Shown: positions 37,508 through 46,311, counted from the stretch's first letter. The stretch is DNA of 64,000 nt from Ectorhizobium quercum (GCF_026552795.1 NZ_JANFPI010000002.1:248001-312000), one strand, 5' to 3'. Notes: a model not told the origin generated them from the sequence alone. Numbers and translations: made by a program.

Positions 37508-37696
37508 TTTTTTCATTCACCATTTATCGGCCCCGTCCAAACGGCCTCTCCGCCGCCTCCGGCACTTGAATCAGCTTATCAAGACGCTGAATCAAACTCT
37601 GGAATTTCTTTCCCAAGATACTGAAATAAATGAATTATCTCACCCCGCTTGAATCGATGCATGAACAGGGAATCCGATCCGGTCGATTTTAAAAAT

Positions 37697-37712
37697 TTTA
37701 CCGATTGATAAA
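37697..37712. promoter_or_regulatory. Degenerate RutR-like box upstream of preT
   Basis: TTTACCGATTGATAAA keeps the layout of the RutR operator TTGACCA-NN-TGGTCAA with 4 of 14 informative positions changed. It is 54 bp upstream of the preT ATG and overlaps a weak promoter-like pair (TTGATA at 37705-37710, TACCGT at 37727-37732). Flanking AAAAATTTT runs add symmetry. Weak by itself, but supported by the better box before hyuC and by rutR in the same region. Confidence 0.4.
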
Positions 37713-37766
37713 AATTTTTGGCGTGCTACCGTTTTTGCAGGTTGTTCGCATAAAAGAGGGAACGTC

Positions 37767-39128
37767 ATGGAACGACTGCAAAACGGCGTGGCCGGGGGGA
37801 GACTCGACCCGGCCGCTTACGAGACCAATTTTTCCGATCTCCATCCGCGCTTCGACAGGCACGAGGCGCTCGTCGCGGCCGACCGCTGTTATTTCTGTCA
37901 TGACGCCCCGTGCATGACGGCCTGTCCGACGGCGATCGACATTCCGATGTTCATCCGCCAGATTTCGACGGGCAATGCGCTGGGCGCGGCGAAGACCATC
38001 TTCGACCAGAACATCTTCGGCGGCATGTGCGCCCGCGTCTGTCCCACCGAAACGCTGTGCGAGGAAGCCTGCGTGCGCACCGCGGCGGAAGAGCGCCCGG
38101 TCGACATCGGCCGTCTCCAGCGTTTCGCGACCGACGCGGCGATGGATGCCGGCAAGCAGTTCTACCGCCGCGCCGAGCCCACCGGCAGGCGCATCGCCGT
38201 CGTCGGCGCCGGCCCCGCCGGTCTGGCCTGCGCCCACCGGCTTGCCGTGAAGGGCCATGAGGTCGTCGTCTTCGACGCCCGCGAGAAGGCCGGCGGCCTC
38301 AACGAATACGGCCTCGCCGCCTACAAGACCGCCGACGATTTCGCCGCCCGCGAGATCGCTTACATTCTGGAAATCGGCGGCATCGAGATCCGCACCGGCC
38401 AGAAACTCGGCGCGGATTTCACCCTTGCCGACCTGACCGCCGCATACGACGCCGTGTTTCTCGGCATCGGCCTTGCCGGCGTCGGCGCTCTCCTCATCGA
38501 GGGCGAAGACCTCGAAGGCGTCGAGGATGCGGTGGATTTCATCGCCCGGCTGCGGCAGGCGGACGATATGGCCTCCGTTCCGGTCGGCCGGCGCGTCGTC
38601 GTCCTCGGCGGCGGCATGACGGCCATCGACGCCGCCATCCAGTCGAAGCTGCTCGGCGCCGAGGAGGTGACGATCTGTTATCGCCGCGGCAAGGCCGACA
38701 TGAACGCCTCGCAGTACGAGCAGGATCTTGCCGCCGCGAAGGGTGTCTTCATCCGCCACTGGCTGAAGCCGAAGGCAATCCTCGGCACGAACGGCAAGGC
38801 CGCCGGCATCGAGCTGGAATACACCGAAATGCGCGACGGCCGCCTCGTCGGCACGGGCGAGACCGGCGTCATTCCGGCCGACATGATCCTCAAGGCCATC
38901 GGCCAGAAGCTCTCGACGGACGGCATCGCCACGCTGCGGATGGAAGGCGGGCGCATCGTCGTGGATGAAGAGGGACGCACCTCGCTGACCAAGGTATGGG
39001 CCGGCGGCGACTGCATCGCCGCCGGCGAGGACCTTACCGTCACCTCCGTCGCGCAAGGCCGCGACGCCGCCGAGTCCATCCACAGTGCATTGACGGCAGC
39101 CGTCAGGCCCGCCGCCGCCATCGCCTGA
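37767..39128 (+). CDS. preT: NAD-dependent dihydropyrimidine dehydrogenase, subunit PreT
   Basis: PreT passes electrons from NADH to PreA for reduction of uracil and thymine to the dihydro forms, the first step of reductive pyrimidine breakdown. The 453-residue protein is like the small subunit of glutamate synthase: a Cys-rich N-terminal domain (CYFCHDAPCMTACPTAIDIP and CARVCPTETLCEEACV, about residues 44-110), the FAD motif AVVGAGPAGLACAHRLA and the NAD(P) motif VVVLGGGMTAIDAA. AGAGGGAAC precedes the ATG. preA follows 14 bp after the stop. Confidence 0.94.
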   Translation: MERLQNGVAGGRLDPAAYETNFSDLHPRFDRHEALVAADRCYFCHDAPCMTACPTAIDIPMFIRQISTGNALGAAKTIFDQNIFGGMCARVCPTETLCEEACVRTAAEERPVDIGRLQRFATDAAMDAGKQFYRRAEPTGRRIAVVGAGPAGLACAHRLAVKGHEVVVFDAREKAGGLNEYGLAAYKTADDFAAREIAYILEIGGIEIRTGQKLGADFTLADLTAAYDAVFLGIGLAGVGALLIEGEDLEGVEDAVDFIARLRQADDMASVPVGRRVVVLGGGMTAIDAAIQSKLLGAEEVTICYRRGKADMNASQYEQDLAAAKGVFIRHWLKPKAILGTNGKAAGIELEYTEMRDGRLVGTGETGVIPADMILKAIGQKLSTDGIATLRMEGGRIVVDEEGRTSLTKVWAGGDCIAAGEDLTVTSVAQGRDAAESIHSALTAAVRPAAAIA

Positions 39129-39142
39129 AAGGGAGCGTGAAC

Positions 39143-40456
39143 ATGGCCGATCTCCGCACGGAATTCGCAGGCATCAAATCACCCAACCCCTTCTGGCTCG
39201 CCTCCGCGCCGCCGACCGACAAGGCTTACAACGTCGAACGGGCCTTCAAGGCGGGCTGGGGCGGCGTGGTCTGGAAGACGCTCGGCGAGGAAGGCCCGCC
39301 GGTCGTCAACGTCAACGGCCCGCGCTACGGCGCGATCTGGGGCGCAGACCGCCGCCTTCTGGGCCTCAACAACATCGAGCTGATCACCGACCGCCCGCTT
39401 CAGGTCAATCTTCAGGAAATGAAGCAGGTGAAGATGAACTGGCCGGACCGGGCGCTGATCGCCTCGATCATGGTGCCCTGCGACGAGGAAAGCTGGAAGG
39501 CCATCCTGCCGCTGGTGGAGGAGACCGGCGCGGACGGCATCGAGCTGAACTTCGGCTGTCCCCACGGCATGAGCGAGCGCGGCATGGGCTCCGCGGTCGG
39601 TCAGGTGCCCGAATATATCGAGATGGTGGTGCGCTGGTGCAAGCAATACACCCGCATGCCGGTGCTGACCAAGCTGACGCCGAACATCACCGACATCCGC
39701 TATCCGGCCCGCGCAGCAAAGCGCGGCGGCACCGACGGCGTATCGTTGATCAACACGATCAGTTCCATCGTCTCGGTCGACCTCGACGATTTCAGCCCGC
39801 AACCCTCCATCGCCGGCAAGGGCTCGCATGGCGGCTATTGCGGCCCGGCGGTGAAGCCGATCGCGCTCAACATGGTGGCCGAGATCGCCCGCGATGCGGA
39901 AACCTACGGCCTGCCGATCTCCGGCATCGGCGGCATCACCACCTGGCGCGACGCTGCCGAATTCATCGCGCTCGGCTGCGGCACGGTGCAGGTCTGCACC
40001 GCCGCCATGACCTACGGCTTCAAGATCGTGCAGGAGATGATCACCGGCCTCGAAGCGTGGATGGACGAGAAGGGCCACCGCACGCTGGCCGATTTCCAGG
40101 GCCGCGCCGTGCCGAACGTCACGGACTGGCAATATCTCAACCTCAACTACATCGCCAAGGCGCATATCGATCAGGATGCCTGCATCAAGTGCGGCCGCTG
40201 CCACATCGCCTGCGAGGACACCTCGCATCAGGCGATCACCGCAATGGTCGACGGGGTGCGCCACTTCGAGGTGATGGAGGACGAATGCGTCGGCTGCAAC
40301 CTGTGTGTCAACGTCTGTCCGGTCGAGAACTGCATCACCATGCAGCCGCTCGCCCCCGGCACGCTCGACCGGCGCACCGGAACGCCGGTCAACCCGAACT
40401 ACGCCAACTGGACGACCCATCCCAACAACCCGATGGCCCGTCAGGCGGCGGAATGA
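39143..40456 (+). CDS. preA: NAD-dependent dihydropyrimidine dehydrogenase, subunit PreA
   Basis: PreA is the catalytic FMN subunit that reduces uracil/thymine. The 437-residue protein has a dihydroorotate-dehydrogenase-like TIM barrel with the active-site loop LNFGCPHGMSERGMGSAVGQ and ISGIGGITTWRDAAEF, then a C-terminal ferredoxin domain with two 4Fe-4S motifs, CIKCGRCHIAC and CVGCNLCVNVCP (about residues 345-395). GGGAGCG precedes the ATG at 39143; the frame extending into preT is a shadow. A terminator-like hairpin lies at 40501-40536, so preTA is probably a two-gene transcript. Confidence 0.95.
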   Translation: MADLRTEFAGIKSPNPFWLASAPPTDKAYNVERAFKAGWGGVVWKTLGEEGPPVVNVNGPRYGAIWGADRRLLGLNNIELITDRPLQVNLQEMKQVKMNWPDRALIASIMVPCDEESWKAILPLVEETGADGIELNFGCPHGMSERGMGSAVGQVPEYIEMVVRWCKQYTRMPVLTKLTPNITDIRYPARAAKRGGTDGVSLINTISSIVSVDLDDFSPQPSIAGKGSHGGYCGPAVKPIALNMVAEIARDAETYGLPISGIGGITTWRDAAEFIALGCGTVQVCTAAMTYGFKIVQEMITGLEAWMDEKGHRTLADFQGRAVPNVTDWQYLNLNYIAKAHIDQDACIKCGRCHIACEDTSHQAITAMVDGVRHFEVMEDECVGCNLCVNVCPVENCITMQPLAPGTLDRRTGTPVNPNYANWTTHPNNPMARQAAE

Positions 40457-40500
40457 ACCGCCTTCCCTGACCGGAACGGGAAATCGACAAGAGGAGCCGA

Positions 40501-40536
40501 AGCCGCTTGCAGCAGGGATGTTGCAGGCGGTTTTCT
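40501..40536 (+). terminator. Probable terminator after preTA
   Basis: CCGCTTGCA (40503-40511) pairs with TGCAGGCGG (40522-40530) with one G-U pair, a 10-base loop, and TTTTCTT follows. It separates preTA from ddl. Confidence 0.6.
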
Positions 40537-40647
40537 TGCCGGGAAGATTCCTGTAAGCACTTTGCCTTACGCGATCGTCGCGGAATTCAGCCGCAAGACC
40601 CGCGCCTCGACCGGACGGCTTGCGGCAGTCAGGCAGGAAGGATGCTC

Positions 40648-41724
40648 ATGGCCGACACTTCGAACAGGCTGCGGATTGGTGTGGTGTTTGGCGGGCGATC
40701 GGCAGAGCATGACGTTTCGGTGCTTTCGGCAACCAATGTCATGAATGCGCTGGCTGCGGAAAAATACGATGCCGTGCCGATTTTCGTCACCCGCGAGGGG
40801 CAATGGCTGTTGAGCGCCTTCGAAGGCGGCACGCTGGCAAAACCGTCGAGCGGCACGCAACTGTGCCTCGTTCCGGGCGGATACGGGCGGGCCATCGCAG
40901 TTCCCGAAGACGGCGCGCCCTATGAAGTGCCGCAGCTCGACATCGTCTTTCCCGTCCTGCACGGCCTTCACGGCGAAGACGGTGCCGTGCAGGGTCTGGC
41001 CGAAGTGGCCTGCGTGCCGCTGGCAGGATGCGGCATCGCCGGCTCCGCCAACGCGCTCGACAAGGATATCGCCAAGCGGCTGTTCAACGAGGCCGGCGTG
41101 CCCGTGGCCCGGTCGGTCACGATCCATCAGGGTGCCGCGCCCGCCTTCGAAGACCTCGAACGCGCGCTCGGCCTGCCCGTCTTCATCAAGCCGGCCCGCC
41201 AGGGCTCCTCGGTCGGCGTCAGCAAGGTTTCGACCGAAGCGGATTATCAGGCGGCCCTGTCGGAAGGCTTCCGGCATGACGGCAAGCTGCTCGCCGAGGA
41301 GTTCATTCGGGCACGCGAGATCGAATGCGCGGTTCTGGAGGATGAGGAAGGCAACCTGTTCGTATCGCGAACCGGCGAAATCATCCCGGCCGAAAGCCAC
41401 GGCTTCTACACCTACGACGCAAAATACATCGACGCGGACGGCGCGGCACTGAAAGTTCCGGCCGAGTTGCCCGAAGAGGTCGAAGCTGAAATCCGGGCCA
41501 TCGCGCCGAAAGCGTTCCGGGCGCTCGGCTGCGACGGCATGGCGCGCGCCGACTTCTTCGTCACGCCGGATCTGCGGATCCTCGTCAACGAACTCAACAC
41601 GATCCCCGGTTTCACCGACATCAGCATGTACTCCAAGGTGATGGCGGCCAGCGGCGTCAGCTATCCCGAGATCATCGACCGGCTTGTAATGCATGGCCTG
41701 GCGCGGGCAAAGCGCACTCTCTAG
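40648..41724 (+). CDS. ddl: D-alanine--D-alanine ligase
   Basis: A 358-residue ATP-grasp enzyme that joins two D-alanines for peptidoglycan. Motifs are GVVFGGRSAEHDVSVLSA at the N-terminus, FPVLHGLHGEDGAVQGLAE, FIKPARQGSSVGVSKV, and ARADFFVTPDLRILVNELNTIPGFTDISMYSKV at the C-terminus with metal- and substrate-binding residues. The ATG at 40648 has AAGGA about 6 bases upstream; an ATG at 40642 is the alternative. It is away from any cell-division cluster and between pyrimidine catabolic genes, so it is probably a second Ddl (DdlA-type). Confidence 0.92.
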   Translation: MADTSNRLRIGVVFGGRSAEHDVSVLSATNVMNALAAEKYDAVPIFVTREGQWLLSAFEGGTLAKPSSGTQLCLVPGGYGRAIAVPEDGAPYEVPQLDIVFPVLHGLHGEDGAVQGLAEVACVPLAGCGIAGSANALDKDIAKRLFNEAGVPVARSVTIHQGAAPAFEDLERALGLPVFIKPARQGSSVGVSKVSTEADYQAALSEGFRHDGKLLAEEFIRAREIECAVLEDEEGNLFVSRTGEIIPAESHGFYTYDAKYIDADGAALKVPAELPEEVEAEIRAIAPKAFRALGCDGMARADFFVTPDLRILVNELNTIPGFTDISMYSKVMAASGVSYPEIIDRLVMHGLARAKRTL

Positions 41725-41832
41725 CGCGGTGCAGGTCGCGGAAATCCCGGGACTTGCTACGTCGCACATGCCGGCCGCAAAATGTCGCGCGGGTGGCGGG
41801 GATATTGCGGCAATCACCCGTTGGAGGATTAT

Positions 41833-42621
41833 ATGCAACCCCTCGAGCAAGTCGATATTTCCGCGTTTCGGGATGTGCGTTTCGTCCTGACCGACATGGA
41901 CGAAACGCTGACGTATCGGGGACGACTTGCGGCGGACACCTATGCGGCTCTCGAGAATTTGCAGAAGGCGGGGGTAAAAGTCATCCCAGTGACCGCCGCC
42001 CCGGCCGGATGGTGCGATCAGATGGCCCGCATGTGGCCGGTGGATGGCGTAATCGGAGAAAATGGCGGCTTCTTCTTTCGTCGCGGCGACGACGGACATA
42101 CGGTCGACAGGTATTTCTGGCACGGTGACGAGAACCGCCCGACCATATCCGAACGCCTCGCGCGCATCGGACAACAAGTGCAAAAAGCTGTTCCGTCCGC
42201 CCGCTTCGCCGACGATCAGCCGTTCAGGCTCACCAGTCTCGCCTTTGCGCAGCCGCAGGACAAGAAGGAAGAGCGGGCGGCGATCCTCGATGCGCTGCGC
42301 GATGCCTCAGCCGACGTGACGATCAACAATCTATGGATACTCGGCTGGCTCGGGGGCTATGACAAGCTGGCGATGGCGCGGCGGGTGCTACTCGATCACT
42401 ACGGTCTTGACATAAATGCCGGCCGTTCTGCCGTCCTTTACACCGGAGATTCCCTCAACGACGCATCCATGTTCTCGTTTTTTCGGCATACGATAGGGGT
42501 TAGCACCGTAACCGAATACCTCGACCAACTCCCACAGCCGCCCCGCTGGATCACGCGCGGCCCCGGCGGGACCGGCTTCGTCGAAGCGGCAAATGCGGTG
42601 ATCGTGTCGCGCAAATCCTGA
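41833..42621 (+). CDS. HAD-IIB hydrolase (sugar-phosphatase-like)
   Basis: A 262-residue haloacid-dehalogenase phosphatase of the Cof/mannosyl-3-phosphoglycerate-phosphatase branch. Motif I is VLTDMDETLTYRG (nucleophile and acid/base Asp), motif II is PVTAAPAGW, and motif III/IV is YTGDSLNDASMFSFF; a cap domain lies between. The ATG at 41833 has TTGGAGGATT, a strong ribosome binding site. It follows ddl by about 110 bp. The substrate is unknown; a sugar phosphate is likely from the family. Confidence 0.8.
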   Translation: MQPLEQVDISAFRDVRFVLTDMDETLTYRGRLAADTYAALENLQKAGVKVIPVTAAPAGWCDQMARMWPVDGVIGENGGFFFRRGDDGHTVDRYFWHGDENRPTISERLARIGQQVQKAVPSARFADDQPFRLTSLAFAQPQDKKEERAAILDALRDASADVTINNLWILGWLGGYDKLAMARRVLLDHYGLDINAGRSAVLYTGDSLNDASMFSFFRHTIGVSTVTEYLDQLPQPPRWITRGPGGTGFVEAANAVIVSRKS

Positions 42622-42736
42622 CATTGGCGACAAAACCGGCGACAGGAACTCGGTGTCCCTCCTTCGTCACCCCCCCCAGCCGGTCCGGGAGGCCACGCCG
42701 CTCGATGGACGGGTCGCCGGAAGATATCGCCTCACC

Positions 42737-44209
42737 TCACCAAGACTGCAACGCCCGGAGCGTCGGCGTCTTCTTGAAGATGTGGCCGTCCATGCGCGCC
42801 AGCAGCCGGTCGAGAACGGAGACCGCCTCGCCCACCGCCGGGCCCTTGTTCAGCATCACGCATTCGGCCCGCGCCGCCATCGCCGCGTCGGTCATCTCGC
42901 CGCGCGAGGGCAGGCCGTCCTTGACCAGATCCTCCAGCACCTGCGTCGCCCAGATTGCCGGAACGCCCGCCGCCTCGCAGAGCCAGAGGATTTCCTCCTG
43001 CATTTCCGCCACGCGCTCGAAGCCGATTTCGGCGGCGAGATCGCCGCGCGCGATCATCACGCCGAACGGGCGCCCGCCCTGCGTCGCGCGGGCGATGAGC
43101 GCCGGAAGGTTCCGCACGGCGCGCGGCTGCTCGATCTTGGCGATGAGCCCCAGCGGATGTTCGCGCTTCCCGTGGCGCACCAGCGCCTCGTCCAGCATGT
43201 CGATGTCTTCCGCACGGCTGACGAAGGAATAGCCGAGCATGTCGGCGCATTCGAGCACGGTCGCCAGATCGGCGTCGTCCTTGACGGTGAGCGGCGAAAG
43301 GTCGAGTTCCGTGTCGGGCAGGTTGAGGCCCTTTTCCGCCTTGAGCTTCGCCCCGCCCGCCTTGGTGTGGGTGACGCGCAGCACGGCCTCGCCGCCGCCG
43401 GCGCTCTCCACCACCCCTTCCAGCTTGCCGTCGTCATAGCGCACCCGGTCGCCGGCCGACAGACGCAACACGATCTCCGGCAGCGACACGGACGCGGAAA
43501 ACGGCACCTCCTCGTCCGGACGCGGCGCGCCCTCGGCCACCAGCCGCACCAGATCGCCCACGGTGAGCTTGCCCTTGCGCGCCGCCAGCACCTCGCCCGT
43601 GCGGATCTTCGGTCCGGCAATGTCCATCAGCACGCGAATGTCGCGCCCGACCGCCTCGCCCGCCGCCCGCACATGCCGGGCCAGCTTGCGCCAGGTATCG
43701 GCATCGTCATGGGCGCAATTGATGCGCGCCGAATCCATGCCGCGCTCGGCCAGATCGAGCAGGAAGCCGGGATCGCCCGCCGCCTCGCTCGGCAGCGTCA
43801 CCATGATGCGCCCGCGCCGGTGGGCGGGTGCCGCGCCGAACAGGGCGTCGGTCGCCGCCGCAAGCCGGGCTTCCCCGGCGAAGAAGGCCCTCTCGTCCGG
43901 CGCGGGGTAAGGGCTCTGCCGCCCGGTCATTGCCGCAAGCGCCGACAGTACGGCGTCGAGCGTCGGCAGGACACGGCTTTCCAGGCGACCGAGCGAGGAA
44001 AGGCCGAGCGGCATCAACCGCCGTTGCAGGGGACGCAGATCGTGATGGCGAAGCGCAAGATAGTGGCCGAGATTGGCAAGCCCCGCCACGGCCTCCCCCT
44101 CCGCCGCCGGAACGGCCGGGTTTCCCGCGGCGACGGCGGCGCGCAATGTGAGAACCTCGTCCATCAGCGCTTCGAGCGCCCCGCCTTCGAAATAGGCCCT
44201 GTCTGTCAT
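42737..44209 (-). CDS. Pyruvate-kinase-like protein with N-terminal extension and no C-terminal regulatory domain
   Basis: A 490-residue protein. An N-terminal helical extension of about 130 residues (with DLRPLQRRLMPLGLSSLGRLE) precedes a pyruvate kinase barrel: IMVTLPSEAAGDPGFLLDLAERGMDSARINCAHDD, MDIAGPKIRTG, LIAKIEQPRAV (catalytic Lys), MIARGDLAAEIGFERV and WATQVLEDLVKDGLPSRGEMTDAAMA. It stops soon after the barrel, so the usual allosteric C domain is missing. Canonical kinases have VMLSGET where this has VMLNKGP. It belongs to a known variant group; pyruvate kinase activity is likely but unproven. The ATG at 44209 is favoured by GAGGG 6-7 bases upstream. Confidence 0.8.
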   Translation of the reverse strand: MTDRAYFEGGALEALMDEVLTLRAAVAAGNPAVPAAEGEAVAGLANLGHYLALRHHDLRPLQRRLMPLGLSSLGRLESRVLPTLDAVLSALAAMTGRQSPYPAPDERAFFAGEARLAAATDALFGAAPAHRRGRIMVTLPSEAAGDPGFLLDLAERGMDSARINCAHDDADTWRKLARHVRAAGEAVGRDIRVLMDIAGPKIRTGEVLAARKGKLTVGDLVRLVAEGAPRPDEEVPFSASVSLPEIVLRLSAGDRVRYDDGKLEGVVESAGGGEAVLRVTHTKAGGAKLKAEKGLNLPDTELDLSPLTVKDDADLATVLECADMLGYSFVSRAEDIDMLDEALVRHGKREHPLGLIAKIEQPRAVRNLPALIARATQGGRPFGVMIARGDLAAEIGFERVAEMQEEILWLCEAAGVPAIWATQVLEDLVKDGLPSRGEMTDAAMAARAECVMLNKGPAVGEAVSVLDRLLARMDGHIFKKTPTLRALQSW

Positions 44210-44411
44210 CGGCATCCCTCGTTTTCCGGATTCGACGCGACATTAAGGCGCTGAAATTACAACTGCATGAAGCTTCGCGCCATTTGGCCGATTGCCGCAC
44301 GGACGGCATTTTCAGGCTGGCGTACCATGCAGGCCGGAACGGCGCTTTTCCCTGTCACGCGGCGATGCTATCAGACAACCGTACAAATCCCGCATCCTTT
44401 TGGGCCAACCC

Positions 44412-45347
44412 GTGACAGCCAGAGAAAACCAGGCCTCCCCCCGGCGGCACAATACCTATGCCAGCGGCCGCGAAAAGATCTCCGCGCATCTGGCCATGCT
44501 TCTGTTCGCGGCGCTGATTTCCGGCTCCTTCTCCTTCGGCGGCATGATCGCGCGCGAGGTCAGCCCGGCGCCGCTGATGCTCCTGCGCTACATCGTCACC
44601 ATCGCAACGATGGGCGTCATCGCCTTCGGTCTCGCCCGCCAACCCTTCCGCATGCCGGAAAAGCCGCTGCGCTTCCTGGTGCTCGGCGCGCTTCTCGCCG
44701 TCTACATGCTGACCATGTTCGTCGCGCTCGAAATCACCAGCCCGGTGCAGACCGGGGCGGTGTTCACTTTGATGCCGCTGATCAGCGCCGTCTTCGCCTT
44801 CCTCATTCTCGGCCAGAAGACGCGGGGCGGCGTGCTGGCGAGCCTGCTGATCGCCGCCGCCGGCGCGATCTGGGTGATCTTCCACGGCGATCTCGACGCC
44901 ATTCTCGGCTTCGACGTCGGGCGCGGCGAACTGATCTTCTTCATCGGCGTCGCCAGCCATGCGCTCTACGTGCCGCTCCTGCGCTTTCTCGACCGCCGCG
45001 ACCATCCGCTGGTCTTCGGTTTCTGGCTGGCCATCGGCACCTGTTTCTGGCTGGCCGTTTCCGCCCTGCCGCAACTGCTCGAGGTCGACTACGGAGCGCT
45101 CGGCTGGCGGTTCTGGGCGATTCTCGTCTATATCGGCACCGTCACCACGGCGGGAACCTTCCAGCTCCTGCAATATGCCTCGATGCGCCTGCCCGCCTCC
45201 AAGGTCCTCGGCTACGGCTACCTGACCCCGACCTCGATCATCGTTTTCGAGGCCGCGCTCGGCAATGGCTGGACGAGCCTTTCCGTCATGCTCGGGGCGG
45301 CGGTGACGGCCTGCGGCCTTCTGGTCATGGCGCTCCTGCCGGATTAA
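44412..45347 (+). CDS. EamA/DMT family transporter
   Basis: A 311-residue drug/metabolite transporter with ten membrane helices arranged as two EamA repeats (GSFSFGGMIAREVSPAPLMLLRYIV in the first; YIGTVTTAGTFQLLQYASMRLPASKVLGYGYLTP in the second). The GTG at 44412 is the preferred start because it leaves a short cytoplasmic N-terminus; the frame runs back to 44292. The substrate is unknown. Its stop overlaps the stop of the convergent rutR gene by 4 bases. Confidence 0.8.
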   Translation: MTARENQASPRRHNTYASGREKISAHLAMLLFAALISGSFSFGGMIAREVSPAPLMLLRYIVTIATMGVIAFGLARQPFRMPEKPLRFLVLGALLAVYMLTMFVALEITSPVQTGAVFTLMPLISAVFAFLILGQKTRGGVLASLLIAAAGAIWVIFHGDLDAILGFDVGRGELIFFIGVASHALYVPLLRFLDRRDHPLVFGFWLAIGTCFWLAVSALPQLLEVDYGALGWRFWAILVYIGTVTTAGTFQLLQYASMRLPASKVLGYGYLTPTSIIVFEAALGNGWTSLSVMLGAAVTACGLLVMALLPD

Positions 45348-46000
45348 TCCGGCCCCGCGGCCTTCGGCGGCAGAAGCCCGTGCATGAAAAGCTGCTCGAG
45401 GAAGCGGGCGGCATCGTCGAAACGCCCCTCGCCCGAGTAGCGGTCGCCGAGAACGGCGCGCACCTGCACGTCGAAATCGGCGTAATGCTGCGTCGTCGCC
45501 CAGATCGAGAAGATCAGGTGATAGGGATCGCACCTGACGATCTTGCCGGCCCGCGCCCAGGCGCGGATGACCTTGGCCTTCTCGTCCACCAGATCCTTCA
45601 GCGGCCCCTTCAGCTCGTCCATGACATGCGGCGCGCCCTGGAGAACCTCGTTGGCGAACAGGCGGCTTTCGCGCGGAAAATCGCGCGCCATTTCCAGCTT
45701 GCGGCGAATGTAGGAGCGGATTTCGGCTTCCGGATTGCCGTTGTCGTCGAAGGCGCGCAACGGATCGAGCCAGGTATCCAGAACCCGCTGGATCAGCACC
45801 CGGTGGATCGCCTCCTTGGTGCGGAAGTAATAGAGCAGGTTCGGCTTCGACATGCCGGCCACCTCGGCGATCTGATCGATGGTGGAGCCGCGGAAGCCGT
45901 TGGCCGAAAATACCTCCAGGGCGGCGTCGAGGATCTGTTCCTCTTTTTCCTCCTGTATCCGGGTGCGCCGCTGGGTCCGGGCCGCTCTGGGATTGTCCAT
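45344..46000 (-). CDS. rutR: TetR family pyrimidine-responsive regulator RutR
   Basis: A 218-residue TetR-type regulator closely resembling RutR, which senses uracil/thymine. The helix-turn-helix is EEQILDAALEVFSANGFRGSTIDQIAEVAGMSKPNLLYYFRTKEAIH; the ligand domain shows LFANEVLQGAPHVMDELKGPLKDLVDEKAKVI and DPYHLIFSIWATTQHYADF, both typical of RutR. The ATG at 46000 is divergent from hyuC, and the shared upstream region holds a good RutR box at 46148-46163. It most likely represses hyuC-hydA and possibly preTA when pyrimidines are absent. Confidence 0.9.
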   Translation of the reverse strand: MDNPRAARTQRRTRIQEEKEEQILDAALEVFSANGFRGSTIDQIAEVAGMSKPNLLYYFRTKEAIHRVLIQRVLDTWLDPLRAFDDNGNPEAEIRSYIRRKLEMARDFPRESRLFANEVLQGAPHVMDELKGPLKDLVDEKAKVIRAWARAGKIVRCDPYHLIFSIWATTQHYADFDVQVRAVLGDRYSGEGRFDDAARFLEQLFMHGLLPPKAAGPD

Positions 46001-46311
46001 TTCGTCTCGCGATTCCTGTTTTAAATCAAGTTTATCGGGCAGATTTGCGCAAGAAGTCAACATTGCGCATAATTCAGGCATTTGCCGTGCAATTTGGCGC
46101 GAATTTTGTTGTTTTCCGTCTTGAGTGCGAAACGGGAAAGAGTAATGTTTACCAACCGGTCAAATTATCCGCCAAAGGCGAAACGATGACAAGCCGCCCT
46201 TTTGCGGCGGCCTTCCTTTCCCGTTCGGCGTGGCCGGAAAATGGGCCTGCGGCGGCAGGGCACGTGCCTTGTATCCCCGTGACGGCCCACAAGAAAAGGG
46301 GAATGGAGACT
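46001..46311. other. Divergent promoter region rutR / hyuC
   Basis: About 310 bases with no gene supported. It contains two copies of TTGCGCA (46045-46051 and 46063-46069, 18 bp apart) close to rutR, and the RutR box at 46148-46163. The part from 46020 to 46165 is clearly AT-richer than the coding DNA on both sides. Confidence 0.6.
46148..46163. promoter_or_regulatory. RutR operator upstream of hyuC
   Basis: TTTACCAACCGGTCAA matches the known RutR operator TTGACCA-NN-TGGTCAA at 12 of 14 informative positions. It is 149 bp upstream of the hyuC ATG and 148 bp upstream of the rutR ATG, placed to control both. Confidence 0.7.

Larger units (their letters stand above)
37392..37766. other. AT-rich divergent promoter region between DUF2325 and preT
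   Basis: About 375 bases without a convincing gene, much more AT-rich than the rest of the window, particularly 37465-37515 and 37600-37720. It holds the control sites for the DUF2325 gene (leftward) and preT (rightward): an inverted repeat at 37487-37507 and a RutR-like box at 37697-37712. A 64-codon frame at 37458-37652 is not supported by a ribosome binding site. Confidence 0.6.

Noticed and set aside
37458..37652. A 64-codon frame in the AT-rich region before preT
   Set aside because: No ribosome binding site, no family, and it covers what looks like regulatory DNA.
38996..39142. A longer N-terminus for preA
   Set aside because: The upstream frame is inside preT; the ATG at 39143 has a ribosome binding site and starts the conserved domain.
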